Virus record (IMG/VR): IMGVR_UViG_3300031565_005660
Span: 1-30,809 of that record
Direction: 5' to 3' (one strand)
Source: a virus
Length of the DNA: 30,809 nucleotides
Of the stretch, positions 23,262 through 30,688 are shown piece by piece (within the stretch, counting starts at the first letter, position 1; every line of letters starts with the position of its first letter). The notes beneath the pieces were generated by a model that was not told where the DNA came from, made no database searches, and worked only from the letters and a program-made list of their open reading frames with translations. The position numbers and the translations under genes are program-made.

Positions 23262-24329
23262 CTATCCCTGCGGATACCGCGGCGCCATCGGAGTCGGCAG
23301 GGGCGTGATCGCGCCCGTCCCGGCCAACGCCTGCGCCCGCAGTCGGTCCAAGTCATCCTCACTCGCTACAGCATCGCATTCGCAGTGCGGATGAGGTGTC
23401 GGCGGCAGTTCCCGACTCCCTACCGGGTAGCGCCTGCCCGCCCGTATAGCACACGTCGAGCAGGGCCGTGGACCGCATATCCACTCCAGCATCTGTATGC
23501 CCGCCGCCAGGTAGGTCGAGCGTCGTCCCTCCATCCGCGCCCGTACCGCCTCCGTCCGCGCTATTCGCTCGGCTTCCCACCCTTCCAGGTTGTCCCATAC
23601 TCCCCGGAGTTCGCTCCCCATGTCTGCCGCAGACATGCCCTCGTCGAGTCCCGTTATCATCGCCTTGCGAATCTCGACCTGCCATTCCATCGGCACGAGC
23701 TTCGTCAGCCTGTCGCCGTAGTAGCCGGCGTACTGTCCCATCTCGCCGACCGCCGCCGGGTCTTTGAGCAACCAATCCTCGGCGAACCCCAACTGCGCCG
23801 CGGCCTTACTCGATCCGTTCTTCATTGCCTCCTCGAAGGCGTTTCGAAAGCCCTCGCGGAACTGTCCGTCCAGGTTCTCCGGCAACTCTATGGACTGCAT
23901 CAGCACCCTCAGCGAACTCGTCGAGTCCTCGGCCTCCAGCATCGCCTTGCCCCGGAGTTGTGCCGCCAGGTTCTGCTTCTCCGTATCGTCCAGGCTCCGC
24001 AGGTTGACGATCCTCGCCCGCCACTCCTTGCGGACGAATCGCTGCCTCTGCTCCGGCAATCCAGCCGCCCGACGCCACTGCTCTCGCTCCCGTTCGACGG
24101 CAAGGTCCGCGTCGAAGGTGTCTCGTATCAACGGCACGAGCAACGACGGTTCCGGCGGCCGGTACCGCTGCCGGAAGGAGACCTCCCACTTCCGAGCGAA
24201 TGACTGGACGACTCGCAAGATAGGAAGCCGCCCCGGAAGGGCATTCGCCGCCTCAAGCAGGGCCAGGGTAGTTGTAGCTGCCCGCACCGCTAGGCGCAGG
24301 TTCTCGCGCCTCTGCGTTACCGCCGTCAC
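23262..24329 (-). CDS. Mu gpF-like head morphogenesis protein
   Basis: 355 residues from a GTG at 24329 with GGAG and AGAGG upstream; it overlaps the portal gene by 77 bases, which is long, so a later start is possible. The C-terminal region (about 255-330) has the Phage_Mu_F pattern: ERIARTEAVRARMEGRRSTY, then a W-I-C-G-P-R-P-C-S-T-C cluster and a T-P-H-P-H-C-E-C end. The Cys/His residues (C-x-x-x-x-C-x-x-C and HPHCEC) probably bind zinc. The N-terminal 250 residues are helical and charged. In Mu, SPP1 (gp7) and relatives this protein binds the portal and enters the procapsid, matching its place after the portal gene. Confidence 0.88.
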   Translation of the reverse strand: MTAVTQRRENLRLAVRAATTTLALLEAANALPGRLPILRVVQSFARKWEVSFRQRYRPPEPSLLVPLIRDTFDADLAVEREREQWRRAAGLPEQRQRFVRKEWRARIVNLRSLDDTEKQNLAAQLRGKAMLEAEDSTSSLRVLMQSIELPENLDGQFREGFRNAFEEAMKNGSSKAAAQLGFAEDWLLKDPAAVGEMGQYAGYYGDRLTKLVPMEWQVEIRKAMITGLDEGMSAADMGSELRGVWDNLEGWEAERIARTEAVRARMEGRRSTYLAAGIQMLEWICGPRPCSTCAIRAGRRYPVGSRELPPTPHPHCECDAVASEDDLDRLRAQALAGTGAITPLPTPMAPRYPQG

Positions 24330-25830
24330 CCTCTAGCTCCTTGTTCGCGAGCACCAATACCGCCTCCAATATCCCCTGCAGTGACTGCGCGCGCCGGCCC
24401 AACTGTTCCTCTGCCGCCCCCGCCAATTGCTCGCCTAAGTCCCCGAGCCAGCGCTCCTTCTCGTCCTCGGTAAGGCCCATGTAGTGATCAGCCACCATCT
24501 CAAGCGGGACTTGCAGGAAGTTCGCGATGATCTGCAAGGTCTGTGCCCGCATGTACTCGATCTCGGCGTTCTGCTTGGCGTCCGCGGTTGAAATAACCGG
24601 GAACTCCAGGGCGACTGGGTTCTTGATTGGGTCGTATCCCCGCAGGATGAGATGCAGGGTAATCACGATGTTGTGCCCATAGGCCAGCGACTTCTGCATG
24701 CCCCGAATCGTGCGGGCGAACTGGATATCCTCGTAAGAGATGTTGCCGCTGCCGATAGCGGCCCTCGCCGCCTCCGCGCCACCGAGGTTCAGGTAGCGCA
24801 TGGGAACGCCTAACCGTGCCAGGACAATCCCGCGATGGTACTCTACGTCCCGAATGACCTGGAGCTGTACGTTCGCCGGGGTGAGAAGCTTAGGTCCCGC
24901 GTCGGGGTAGTCCTTGCCCACGTAGGGCACGTAAAAATCCTGCGTGACTTCCGTCGGGTTGTCCCGTGTACTCGTGCCCTGGGTGGCCGAGAGCACCCGT
25001 CGACGCATCAACTTGTCCGCATACCGCTTGACTGCCGCCTCCTGGTCATCCCGGCCCATCTTCTCGGTTACCGGAACCCTATGGACCATCCGGTCCATGG
25101 CCCGCTGCCGCCGCGCCTGGACCATGTCATCTTCCATCGCGGCGAGCCGCATGTACTCCCGTTCGCACCCCAGTATGCCCCGGCCGTATGCTTCGTCGGG
25201 GTCAATGGGGTAGGTATACTGCACGACTTGCCACTCGGCGAAGGGTATCCCGCTACCGTCCTGCTTGTAGTAGGGGCGCTGCTCCCAGGGCGGGTCCTGC
25301 GGCAGGCCCCTATCATCCAGCCGCCGCCATATCTGATGCTCTGGCAGAAGCTTATACCTCACCACACGGCCACCAGCCGGGTCGAGTACTGGCTCCCTCA
25401 TCTCATTTCCGTGGGTGGCGAGGCGCCGAGCTATCCCGTTGCTTGACTCTCGGAGCTTGATCGCATCGCAGAGAAGTTCTACCTCCTCAGTTATTCGGTC
25501 TTCCTCGCACCGCACAAGAAACGCATTCCGCGCATCGCCCTCGTCCTCCGGTGCCGTCGCCACATCCGCGATCACGTCGAGCGCTTTGCCGATGAGCGCG
25601 GATTCATCCGCCATACGCTGGCGAATCGCATGCCGCTCCTGTCGGTTCCGACTCATCCGCCAGGGTCGCGTTAAGGTACTAATCAAATCGGCATCGAGGA
25701 GACCAACCTCGCCAGCCCCTAGCTCCGCGGGTACGCCCGCAAGCTGGTCAACCGTCGGGCCGAAATATGGAGACAGCGCCTTCGCGAGGCGCTGCCCGAT
25801 TCGCTGTTGAATTGCGGAGATCAGTCTCAT
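24253..25830 (-). CDS. Portal protein, T4 gp20-like
   Basis: 525 residues, ATG at 25830 with AGGGG upstream, nine bases after the terminase stop. The central part resembles the gp20 portal family: E-Y-M-R-L-A-A-M-E-D-D-M-V (about 215-230), R-V-P-V-T-E-K-M-G with a following K-R-Y-A-D-K-L-M-R-R-R, TQDFYVPYVGKDYPD in place of the T4 E-D-F-W-L-P-R block, and the D-V-E-Y-H-R-G-I-V-L-A-R-L-G-V-P helix. The last 70 residues are helical with a Gly/Pro-rich tail. It forms the dodecameric DNA channel at one capsid vertex. Pairing with a gp23-like capsid supports a T4-type head. Confidence 0.88.
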   Translation of the reverse strand: MRLISAIQQRIGQRLAKALSPYFGPTVDQLAGVPAELGAGEVGLLDADLISTLTRPWRMSRNRQERHAIRQRMADESALIGKALDVIADVATAPEDEGDARNAFLVRCEEDRITEEVELLCDAIKLRESSNGIARRLATHGNEMREPVLDPAGGRVVRYKLLPEHQIWRRLDDRGLPQDPPWEQRPYYKQDGSGIPFAEWQVVQYTYPIDPDEAYGRGILGCEREYMRLAAMEDDMVQARRQRAMDRMVHRVPVTEKMGRDDQEAAVKRYADKLMRRRVLSATQGTSTRDNPTEVTQDFYVPYVGKDYPDAGPKLLTPANVQLQVIRDVEYHRGIVLARLGVPMRYLNLGGAEAARAAIGSGNISYEDIQFARTIRGMQKSLAYGHNIVITLHLILRGYDPIKNPVALEFPVISTADAKQNAEIEYMRAQTLQIIANFLQVPLEMVADHYMGLTEDEKERWLGDLGEQLAGAAEEQLGRRAQSLQGILEAVLVLANKELEGDGGNAEAREPAPSGAGSYNYPGPA

Positions 25831-25838
25831 GCTAACCC

Positions 25839-27329
25839 CTAGACGTAAATCTCGAAGGCCTCCGCGTACTGGCTAACTTCCTGCCAGAATGCCATCACTA
25901 CCGCGTCGCCATCGTCTGTCGAGCGCCCGAGTCTCTTCTTAATATCATCCTTGCTCTCCACCTGAATCTTCCCGCCCGACAGAACCCGCCAGTGTGGTGC
26001 GGTCAAATCGCCAATCAACAGATCGTCGGGACGCAGGGCAATGGGCCGCCCCGATGCAGGATCGAGTATCTCCCGCATTCCCCACCAGGCCGCGCTCCGC
26101 TTGTTCGCGAACCCGAGTTCACCCGACCTGTCCTTGGCGTCCGTTCCCTCCGAAGCATTGAAGGGCTCGACCGCGAGGCCCTGTTCCTTCAGCCGGTCGA
26201 CCACGCCCGCCCCTATCCCAATCACGTCCACGATAGCCTTACCATTGTGCGCCTCCAGAATTCCCGCCACCGCCCCGGTCGTCGCCATGGTATCCTGCTT
26301 GGAGAAGCGACGAAGCTCCTTGATCGCGTCACCATGCCGTAAGGCAATGACGCTCATATCCGCTCCCGACCGCGCCACGTCCACGCCGCAACAGGTGAAG
26401 GGGTCCCAATCATCTGCGTCGTTGTGCTCCTTCCACCGCTCGTTCGCCGCCTCTACCCAGGAGAGCGGAATCACGCCATCCTCTTCCGACGAGGCGAACT
26501 CGCCCAGCACGCGGTTCTGGTAGACGGCCGAGTCCTCGCCCCACTGGAGCTTGCGCTGATCTGCCCACTCCTGGGGAACTCGCCTCGCTGCGATACATTC
26601 TGCGAGGGTCACATGCCGTACCCACCAGTCCTCATAACCCGGCTTGCGCTGGTGAATCTCGTAGAAGCGCCCCTGCGGTTCGCCCGGAGTGCTGATTGCC
26701 AGGGCGTAGCAATCTCCGCTTGCCAGCGCACCCTCGGCCGCGTCCCATGTCGCCGGCGGGATCGCCTTCGCCTCGTCAAACACGTAGAGGAGCCGGTCGG
26801 CGTGCGCGCCCTCGATGAGGTCCGGCTTATCGCTCGCCGCGGAGAATGCCTCGCCATGGCCGAGCTTCAGCATGAGCTGTAGCAACTCCGTCCGTTCGTC
26901 AAACCGGCCTCGCCCGACCCGTTCCCACCTCAGCCGGCGCGTCCATTTGTGCAGTTCCGGGGCGAGATAGTGGCTCAGTTGCCGCCAAGCACTCGCCGTC
27001 ATTACAGCCTTCCAGTCGCCCTCCATGTGATCACGGGTGAGCGCAAACCAGAGCACGACCCAGGCCGCGAGTGCTGTCTTTCCCGAACCATGGGGGGACC
27101 GGATCGCCGCGCGCCGTCTCGTCGGAAGTTCTTTCAGCACCTCAAGCTGATACGGGGTCGGCCCTTCGCCCTCGGCCCACTCGAAGCACTCCAAAACGAA
27201 ACGGTCGGGGTGTTCCCCGTAGATAACCGCGAAATCTTTGGCCAACAACACGTCAATGCCCCCGAGCAGGGCGTCTATGGCCTCGGGCCTGCCGCGAACC
27301 ACCTCCAGGATATCAGGGGGCGCGGTCAC
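25839..27329 (-). CDS. terL: Terminase large subunit (DNA packaging ATPase/nuclease)
   Basis: 496 residues from GTG at 27329, overlapping the upstream stop (GTGA), GGGAG before it. The ATPase domain carries Walker A SPHGSGKT at 78-85, Walker B LYVFDE at 181-186 and a coupling S-T-P at 213-215. The RNase H-like nuclease domain follows with Asp317 in GVDVARSG, Asp368 in IVDVIGIGAG and Asp472/473 in STDDGDAVVMA, the three acidic metal-binding positions. Length and order are normal for the family. It drives DNA into the procapsid through the portal and cuts the concatemer. It is directly followed by the portal gene. Confidence 0.96.
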   Translation of the reverse strand: MTAPPDILEVVRGRPEAIDALLGGIDVLLAKDFAVIYGEHPDRFVLECFEWAEGEGPTPYQLEVLKELPTRRRAAIRSPHGSGKTALAAWVVLWFALTRDHMEGDWKAVMTASAWRQLSHYLAPELHKWTRRLRWERVGRGRFDERTELLQLMLKLGHGEAFSAASDKPDLIEGAHADRLLYVFDEAKAIPPATWDAAEGALASGDCYALAISTPGEPQGRFYEIHQRKPGYEDWWVRHVTLAECIAARRVPQEWADQRKLQWGEDSAVYQNRVLGEFASSEEDGVIPLSWVEAANERWKEHNDADDWDPFTCCGVDVARSGADMSVIALRHGDAIKELRRFSKQDTMATTGAVAGILEAHNGKAIVDVIGIGAGVVDRLKEQGLAVEPFNASEGTDAKDRSGELGFANKRSAAWWGMREILDPASGRPIALRPDDLLIGDLTAPHWRVLSGGKIQVESKDDIKKRLGRSTDDGDAVVMAFWQEVSQYAEAFEIYV

Positions 27330-27787
27330 TTAGACTCCCTCAGCAAGTCGCGGACCTCGTTCAATGCTTCGTTCTTGTGCCTACGGGCATCTCGGGCAAC
27401 TGAAGCCGCAATGTATCTCCGGTGATCCTTCGGGAGGCGATTATGCGTCTCGCAGATAAATAAGAAATCATCAGCATCCACCAACTCCCGCACGGCCTTG
27501 CGGAACGCGCTGCTTTCTTTGCGAGCGTCTTCTCCCAACTCCGTTTCCAGAATTGACTCTATGCTATCTGCCAATAGCAGCTTGCCCGCATGGAGGCCGT
27601 CTTCGTAGGACTCCACGGCACAGTTCTCGCAATCTGGTTCCCGCACGGCCTCGTGGAGGGGGTCGGGTATATCCCGCGTTCGATTGGCGACAGATGGATC
27701 GGTCTCCCCAATTTCAGGATGCTCCGCGAGGAGTTTCTTTCCCGCGGCTATGTCTGCCTCGGTCACGGAACGCCGCTCCTCTCTCAT
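27326..27787 (-). CDS. Hypothetical protein between small and large terminase
   Basis: 153 residues, ATG at 27787 overlapping the upstream stop (ATGA), GGGGAGG five bases before. It is polar, charged and helical, with a C-E-N-C pair near residues 53-56, D-G-L-H-A-G-K-L-L-L-A-D and a basic stretch near the C-terminus (RLPKDHRRYIAASVARDARR). No membrane segment or known motif. The start and stop overlaps with both terminase genes make it part of the packaging operon; the CxxC pair alone cannot define zinc binding. I do not recognise a family. Confidence 0.8.
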   Translation of the reverse strand: MREERRSVTEADIAAGKKLLAEHPEIGETDPSVANRTRDIPDPLHEAVREPDCENCAVESYEDGLHAGKLLLADSIESILETELGEDARKESSAFRKAVRELVDADDFLFICETHNRLPKDHRRYIAASVARDARRHKNEALNEVRDLLRESK

Positions 27788-28497
27788 CTCGCCTCCCCTG
27801 GCTTCCCATCCAGCCCGATCAGTTCTTCCCGCAGCGCCAACAGTCCGCCAATATCCATGCCCAACAACTTGCCCGCCAGGATGTTCGCCAACTCCTGCGC
27901 CTTCCGCTCTGCCGTCTTCGGCTTCCCGTCATCGCCAGGTTGGTCGAGCTGCGCGACCCGGTAGAGTTCGGAGCCGATCTTCAGCCCGTCGCCCACGAGT
28001 TTCACGAGGTCGAGTATGCCCGGAGTTGTCATCTCTGTCCGATTGAACTTATCGCCATCCACGACCTTGACTCGCCTAAGTTTCATCTCCGCTAGTTGTC
28101 TCGGGTCTTTGAGTACTGCCAGAATCTGCCCCGCGAGTAGTCGGGCGATGGTGCGGAGAGCGATGGCCTCCTGGGAGAGGAGTTCCTGCTGGAGGATGTG
28201 GTCGGCGGCATGATCTTCGCGTGCCTTCGCCTCCGCTGCAAGCTCGGCCTTGCGCCGCTCATACTCCTGGTACTCATCCCATGCCCGCGCCCGGTCATTC
28301 CAGTGCCACTGCGCCGCGAGCGTACGCCAATACTGCCAACTCGGTTTGCGGCCTTTCTGCGGGAGTTTCACAATATCGCAGGCCTTGCGGACCGACCGCT
28401 CGGGGCCGAGGTTGCGGTACTTCAGGAAGCGCCTGAAGCATCGCATAGGCTCGTCTGCCCGCCTCTCCCACGGCTGTCTCTGCGCGGCCTCACCCAC
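27784..28497 (-). CDS. Probable terminase small subunit
   Basis: 237 residues from GTG at 28497 with GGAG seven bases upstream. The N-terminal 80 residues (C-F-R-R-F-L-K-Y-R-N-L-G, R-S-V-R-K-A, W-Q-Y-W-R-T-L-A-A-Q-W-H-W-N-D-R-A-R-A-W) look like the DNA-binding helix-turn-helix head of small terminases, where 'LG x R S' and the W-x-x-R-x-x-A-W-D pattern are frequent. A long charged helix follows (about 85-150), then a C-terminal helical region (LANILAGKLLGMDIGGLLAL). It would bind the packaging site and feed DNA to the large subunit. Placement two genes before terL fits. No experiment-like motif proves it. Confidence 0.65.
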   Translation of the reverse strand: MGEAAQRQPWERRADEPMRCFRRFLKYRNLGPERSVRKACDIVKLPQKGRKPSWQYWRTLAAQWHWNDRARAWDEYQEYERRKAELAAEAKAREDHAADHILQQELLSQEAIALRTIARLLAGQILAVLKDPRQLAEMKLRRVKVVDGDKFNRTEMTTPGILDLVKLVGDGLKIGSELYRVAQLDQPGDDGKPKTAERKAQELANILAGKLLGMDIGGLLALREELIGLDGKPGEAR

Positions 28498-28771
28498 GTC
28501 CGTTCTCCCGTCTCGCCACGAACCGCTCGTGCACCACGCAGAAGTCGCTGCCCTCTATCGCGGGTCTCCGACAAGGCTTGCCAGTGGAGATCACGAACCC
28601 CTCACATCGCCTGCGCGTCTCTCGTGGCGGCCGGCGTAGTCTCCGACTCCCGATCCCCTGCACGTCCAGCAACCTCTCTACCCTGTCCAAAGTGGGAGCA
28701 AACGCCTCTGGCGCATATCCCGCCATGTCTATCTGTCGCTGCCAGAGGGCGCCGAGGGTGAGGTTAGGCAT
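28490..28771 (-). CDS. Small Cys/His protein near the terminase, putative zinc binder
   Basis: 93 residues from ATG at 28771, which lies inside the end of the DNA methylase gene (8-base overlap); a GTG six bases earlier would add two residues. Cys56, Cys67, Cys78 and His81 follow the pattern C-x10-C-x10-C-x-x-H with G-K-P-C and G-S-D-F-C-V-V-H, a short zinc-binding motif found in several phage proteins. The first 45 residues are helical (LWQRQIDMAGYAPEAF). It overlaps the small terminase start by eight bases. It may be a DNA-binding accessory factor in packaging; function not established. Confidence 0.75.
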   Translation of the reverse strand: MPNLTLGALWQRQIDMAGYAPEAFAPTLDRVERLLDVQGIGSRRLRRPPRETRRRCEGFVISTGKPCRRPAIEGSDFCVVHERFVARRENGRG

Positions 28772-30035
28772 GGACACGCACCGCCTTGTCGCCAGTCAGG
28801 TTCTCCCAGCGGGCGAGTACAACGTCACAATACTTAGGCATGATCTCGCAACCGTAGGCTATGCGCCCCGTCTGCTCCGCGGCTATCAGGGTCGTGCCCG
28901 AACCGAGGAAGGGGTCGAGGACGGTATCGCCGGAGTCGGTACACGCTAGGATATACTCCTGCGGTAGGCCCACCGGAAACATGGCTGGATGCCCCATGTC
29001 TCGGCCGATATGCGGAGCGTGACGAAAGACGGTGCCTAGCGGCCGATGCGTTCGCACCTCCTTCGGTTTTGCCCGCTCAAGGGTTCCGTCTGCTTGCCGG
29101 TTCGTTATGCCCGTCCTGGTACCGGGTTCCTTGTTCTCAACCGTCAAATGGAGGTCTCTCCTCGCTACGCCAAAGACGAAGACCCACTCATGTTCTATTG
29201 GGAACATCGCTGTATTCTGCGCCATACTCCACGGCTGTAGGCGGTCCCATACGTTCCAACTCAGGAGCTTCATGCCCGCCGACTCAGCCGCGGCTATATA
29301 CTCATCCCAGTAACGCACCACGGCGTTCTCGCGCCGTACTATGCCAAGGTTCACCGCCTGCATCGCCGTGTATGCCGCCCACACCGGCAAGAAGCCCGCG
29401 ACGTGCGACACGTCAAGGTCGGCGTCTCCCCCGTATTCCCTCGCATCCATGTAGGGCGGAGATGTGAATAGTAGGGGCGCACGCCCTGTCCCCATAAGCC
29501 CGGCCACCGCCCCCGCGTCCGTACTATCCCCGCACATCACCCGATGCTTCCCCAGCGCCCACACCTCCCCCGGCTGGACCCGCGTCGGCCCCTCCTGCGG
29601 CTCGGGGATCTCGCCCTCTTCGGGCACAGGTGTCGGGTTCGCCGCTTCCAGTTCCGCCAGCAGCTTCCCCAACTCCTCCGGGTCGTACCCCGCCATCTCC
29701 AACTGCCCCACGTCCTGGAGGGACTTCAGGAGGTCGGTCAACGCCTGCGGGTCGGGTTCGGCCATCTGCGCGCTGCGGTTGTCCATTACGAGGAACGCTT
29801 CCGGGTAAGGCCCGTCGTAGACGTGGCAGGCGATCTGCACCCAGCCCTCAGCCTTCGCCGCCTCCCACAGTCCATGCCCCGCCAATATCGTCCCATCCGG
29901 CTGAATCACGAGGGGCTTCTGAAGTCCGTGCGTCCGCAGGCTTTCCCGCAGGACCGCCATCTGCGGCTCAGGATGCCGCTGATAGTTGCTGGGGTGCGCT
30001 TTCAGGTCGGCGATTGCGCGCTGCTCGACGTTCAC
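28764..30035 (-). CDS. ParB-like domain fused to DNA methylase (N4-cytosine/N6-adenine type)
   Basis: 423 residues from GTG at 30035, chosen because GGGGAGG (30041-30047) lies five bases upstream and because the GTG overlaps the stop of a small upstream gene (GTGA). The N-terminus is a ParB/Srx-like domain (LKAHPSNYQRH at 11-21, ILAGHG at 50-55). An A-L-G-K-H-R-V-M-C-G-D-S-T-D step leads to the methylase with catalytic TSPPYM at 191-196 and SAM-binding DPFLGSGTT at 374-382, an order (IV before I) of the beta class; SPPY suggests N4-cytosine but N6-adenine cannot be excluded. It has no linked restriction enzyme and probably protects phage DNA from host restriction or marks it for packaging. 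Confidence 0.9.
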   Translation of the reverse strand: MNVEQRAIADLKAHPSNYQRHPEPQMAVLRESLRTHGLQKPLVIQPDGTILAGHGLWEAAKAEGWVQIACHVYDGPYPEAFLVMDNRSAQMAEPDPQALTDLLKSLQDVGQLEMAGYDPEELGKLLAELEAANPTPVPEEGEIPEPQEGPTRVQPGEVWALGKHRVMCGDSTDAGAVAGLMGTGRAPLLFTSPPYMDAREYGGDADLDVSHVAGFLPVWAAYTAMQAVNLGIVRRENAVVRYWDEYIAAAESAGMKLLSWNVWDRLQPWSMAQNTAMFPIEHEWVFVFGVARRDLHLTVENKEPGTRTGITNRQADGTLERAKPKEVRTHRPLGTVFRHAPHIGRDMGHPAMFPVGLPQEYILACTDSGDTVLDPFLGSGTTLIAAEQTGRIAYGCEIMPKYCDVVLARWENLTGDKAVRVHA

Positions 30036-30133
30036 CCGCGCCTCCCCGTCAGGCTCTTCGCCAGGTCTTTCCTTGCCTGCTTCACAAGCGCGGCCGCCAG
30101 CCGCCACGGGCCCTCCTCATCCCTGATTCGCAT
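30032..30133 (-). CDS. 33-residue small protein coupled to the DNA methylase
   Basis: Starts at ATG 30133 and ends with TGA at 30032-30034, which overlaps the methylase GTG as GTGA. The peptide is M-R-I-R-D-E-E-G-P-W-R-L-A-A-A-L-V-K-Q-A and then R-K-D-L-A-K-S-L, an amphipathic helix with a basic end. The motif A-x-V-x-Q-A-x-x-D resembles small phage proteins with 'AIVxQAxxDY', though this is recalled from pattern and uncertain. A G-rich stretch and AGGAGG lie upstream at non-ideal distance. It overlaps the end of the upstream gene by 17 bases. Confidence 0.5.
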   Translation of the reverse strand: MRIRDEEGPWRLAAALVKQARKDLAKSLTGRRG

Positions 30134-30380
30134 ATGCTAGCCCCCGCCTCCTCGCCAACTCCCGATTCGCCCGCGCGGTTGCCCGCCGGTGCCGGCGTCG
30201 GTGCTCGTTAGGGGAGATCGTGTGCAGCAGACGCGCGAAGCGCAGGTAGCGCGCCACGCGCTGGATATCTCGTTCGGCCACATGCCGAGAATAGGTCTGA
30301 GGAGGCGTGGCTTTCCGGTAATCACGGATGGGGACTTCGGGGGTTTCCCGGCCCAGGCCCACTTGTCGCGGGTCCTGCAT
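30117..30380 (-). CDS. Small basic protein of unknown function, first leftward gene
   Basis: 87 residues, ATG at 30380. Highly basic with repeated Arg (RRRHRRATARANRELARRRG near the end) and a helical centre (ERDIQRVARYLRFARLLHTI), as in small phage DNA-binding or packaging-associated proteins. The ribosome site is weak. A second frame of 94 codons (30137-30421) overlaps it, but that one is Trp/Cys/Gly-rich and less protein-like. It is the promoter-proximal gene of the leftward operon. Function unknown; nucleic-acid binding is possible from charge only. Confidence 0.5.
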   Translation of the reverse strand: MQDPRQVGLGRETPEVPIRDYRKATPPQTYSRHVAERDIQRVARYLRFARLLHTISPNEHRRRHRRATARANRELARRRGLAYANQG

Positions 30381-30546
30381 GGTATTCCGTTTAGCCGGCG
30401 TTCTCGTCGTTTCGGCTCCACAAAGCGAAACCGGCCCCTGGGTCCAGGTTCGGGATGATCAGTCCCTACCTCGACTCAGACGCCGGCTCATATGCGCCAG
30501 CTCTTCCCCCAAACCCACAGGGCCAGGGGCTCGGTTGTCCAAATGA

Positions 30547-30576
30547 CCGTTACCACGGCTCAGGCGGCGTTGTCAA
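30547..30576 (-). promoter_or_regulatory. Weak leftward promoter candidate
   Basis: TTGACA lies at 30576-30571 on the minus strand. With an 18-base spacer the -10 position reads TAACGG, which is a poor match, so either an activator is needed or the real promoter is elsewhere. It is placed correctly to start the leftward operon. Confidence 0.3.
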
Positions 30577-30591
30577 GGGGTTGTACAGGGG
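30570..30591. repeat. Two tandem 11-bp repeats, possible operator
   Basis: TTGTCAAGGGG and TTGTACAGGGG follow each other with no gap and differ at two positions. One repeat equals about one helical turn, which would put bound proteins on the same face of the DNA. They overlap the leftward -35 box. Confidence 0.55.
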
Positions 30592-30617
30592 TCGCCAAAC
30601 TTTTTTTGGAAACCCTA

Positions 30618-30645
30618 TTGACATATAGCTTAGGTATGGTATAGT
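30618..30645 (+). promoter_or_regulatory. Rightward sigma70-like promoter
   Basis: A perfect -35 TTGACA at 30618-30623 and -10 TATAGT at 30640-30645 are separated by 16 bases. Transcription would start near 30652, giving a short leader with a GGGC-GAAG-GCCC mini-hairpin at 30664-30675 before the ribosome site of the rightward gene. Confidence 0.8.
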
Positions 30646-30688
30646 AGGTTAGACGCTAGACGAGGGCGAAGGCCCGAAGGGAAGGAAG

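Larger units (their letters stand above)
30381..30688. other. Intergenic control region between divergent genes
   Basis: 308 bases without a convincing gene on either strand. It holds the rightward promoter (30618-30645), two tandem 11-bp repeats (30570-30591), a TTGACA box pointing left (30571-30576), a CCGT-x4-ACGG inverted repeat at 30547-30558 and a CCTGGGTCCAGG inverted repeat near 30437-30448. The layout suits a regulatory switch between the leftward late genes and the rightward gene. Confidence 0.7.

Noticed and set aside
22896-24203. 435-codon plus-strand open frame
   Set aside because: Antisense to the Mu gpF-like gene and two small genes; Arg/Leu/Pro/Ser-rich with no protein-like domains.
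30137-30421. 94-codon minus-strand frame overlapping the first leftward gene
   Set aside because: Less protein-like composition than the overlapping 87-codon frame and no ribosome site; kept only as an alternative.
30592-30610. Plus-strand T7 run after CCAAA
   Set aside because: The CCAAA/TTTGG stem is weak and A/T-rich and no plus-strand gene precedes it, so it is not called a terminator.
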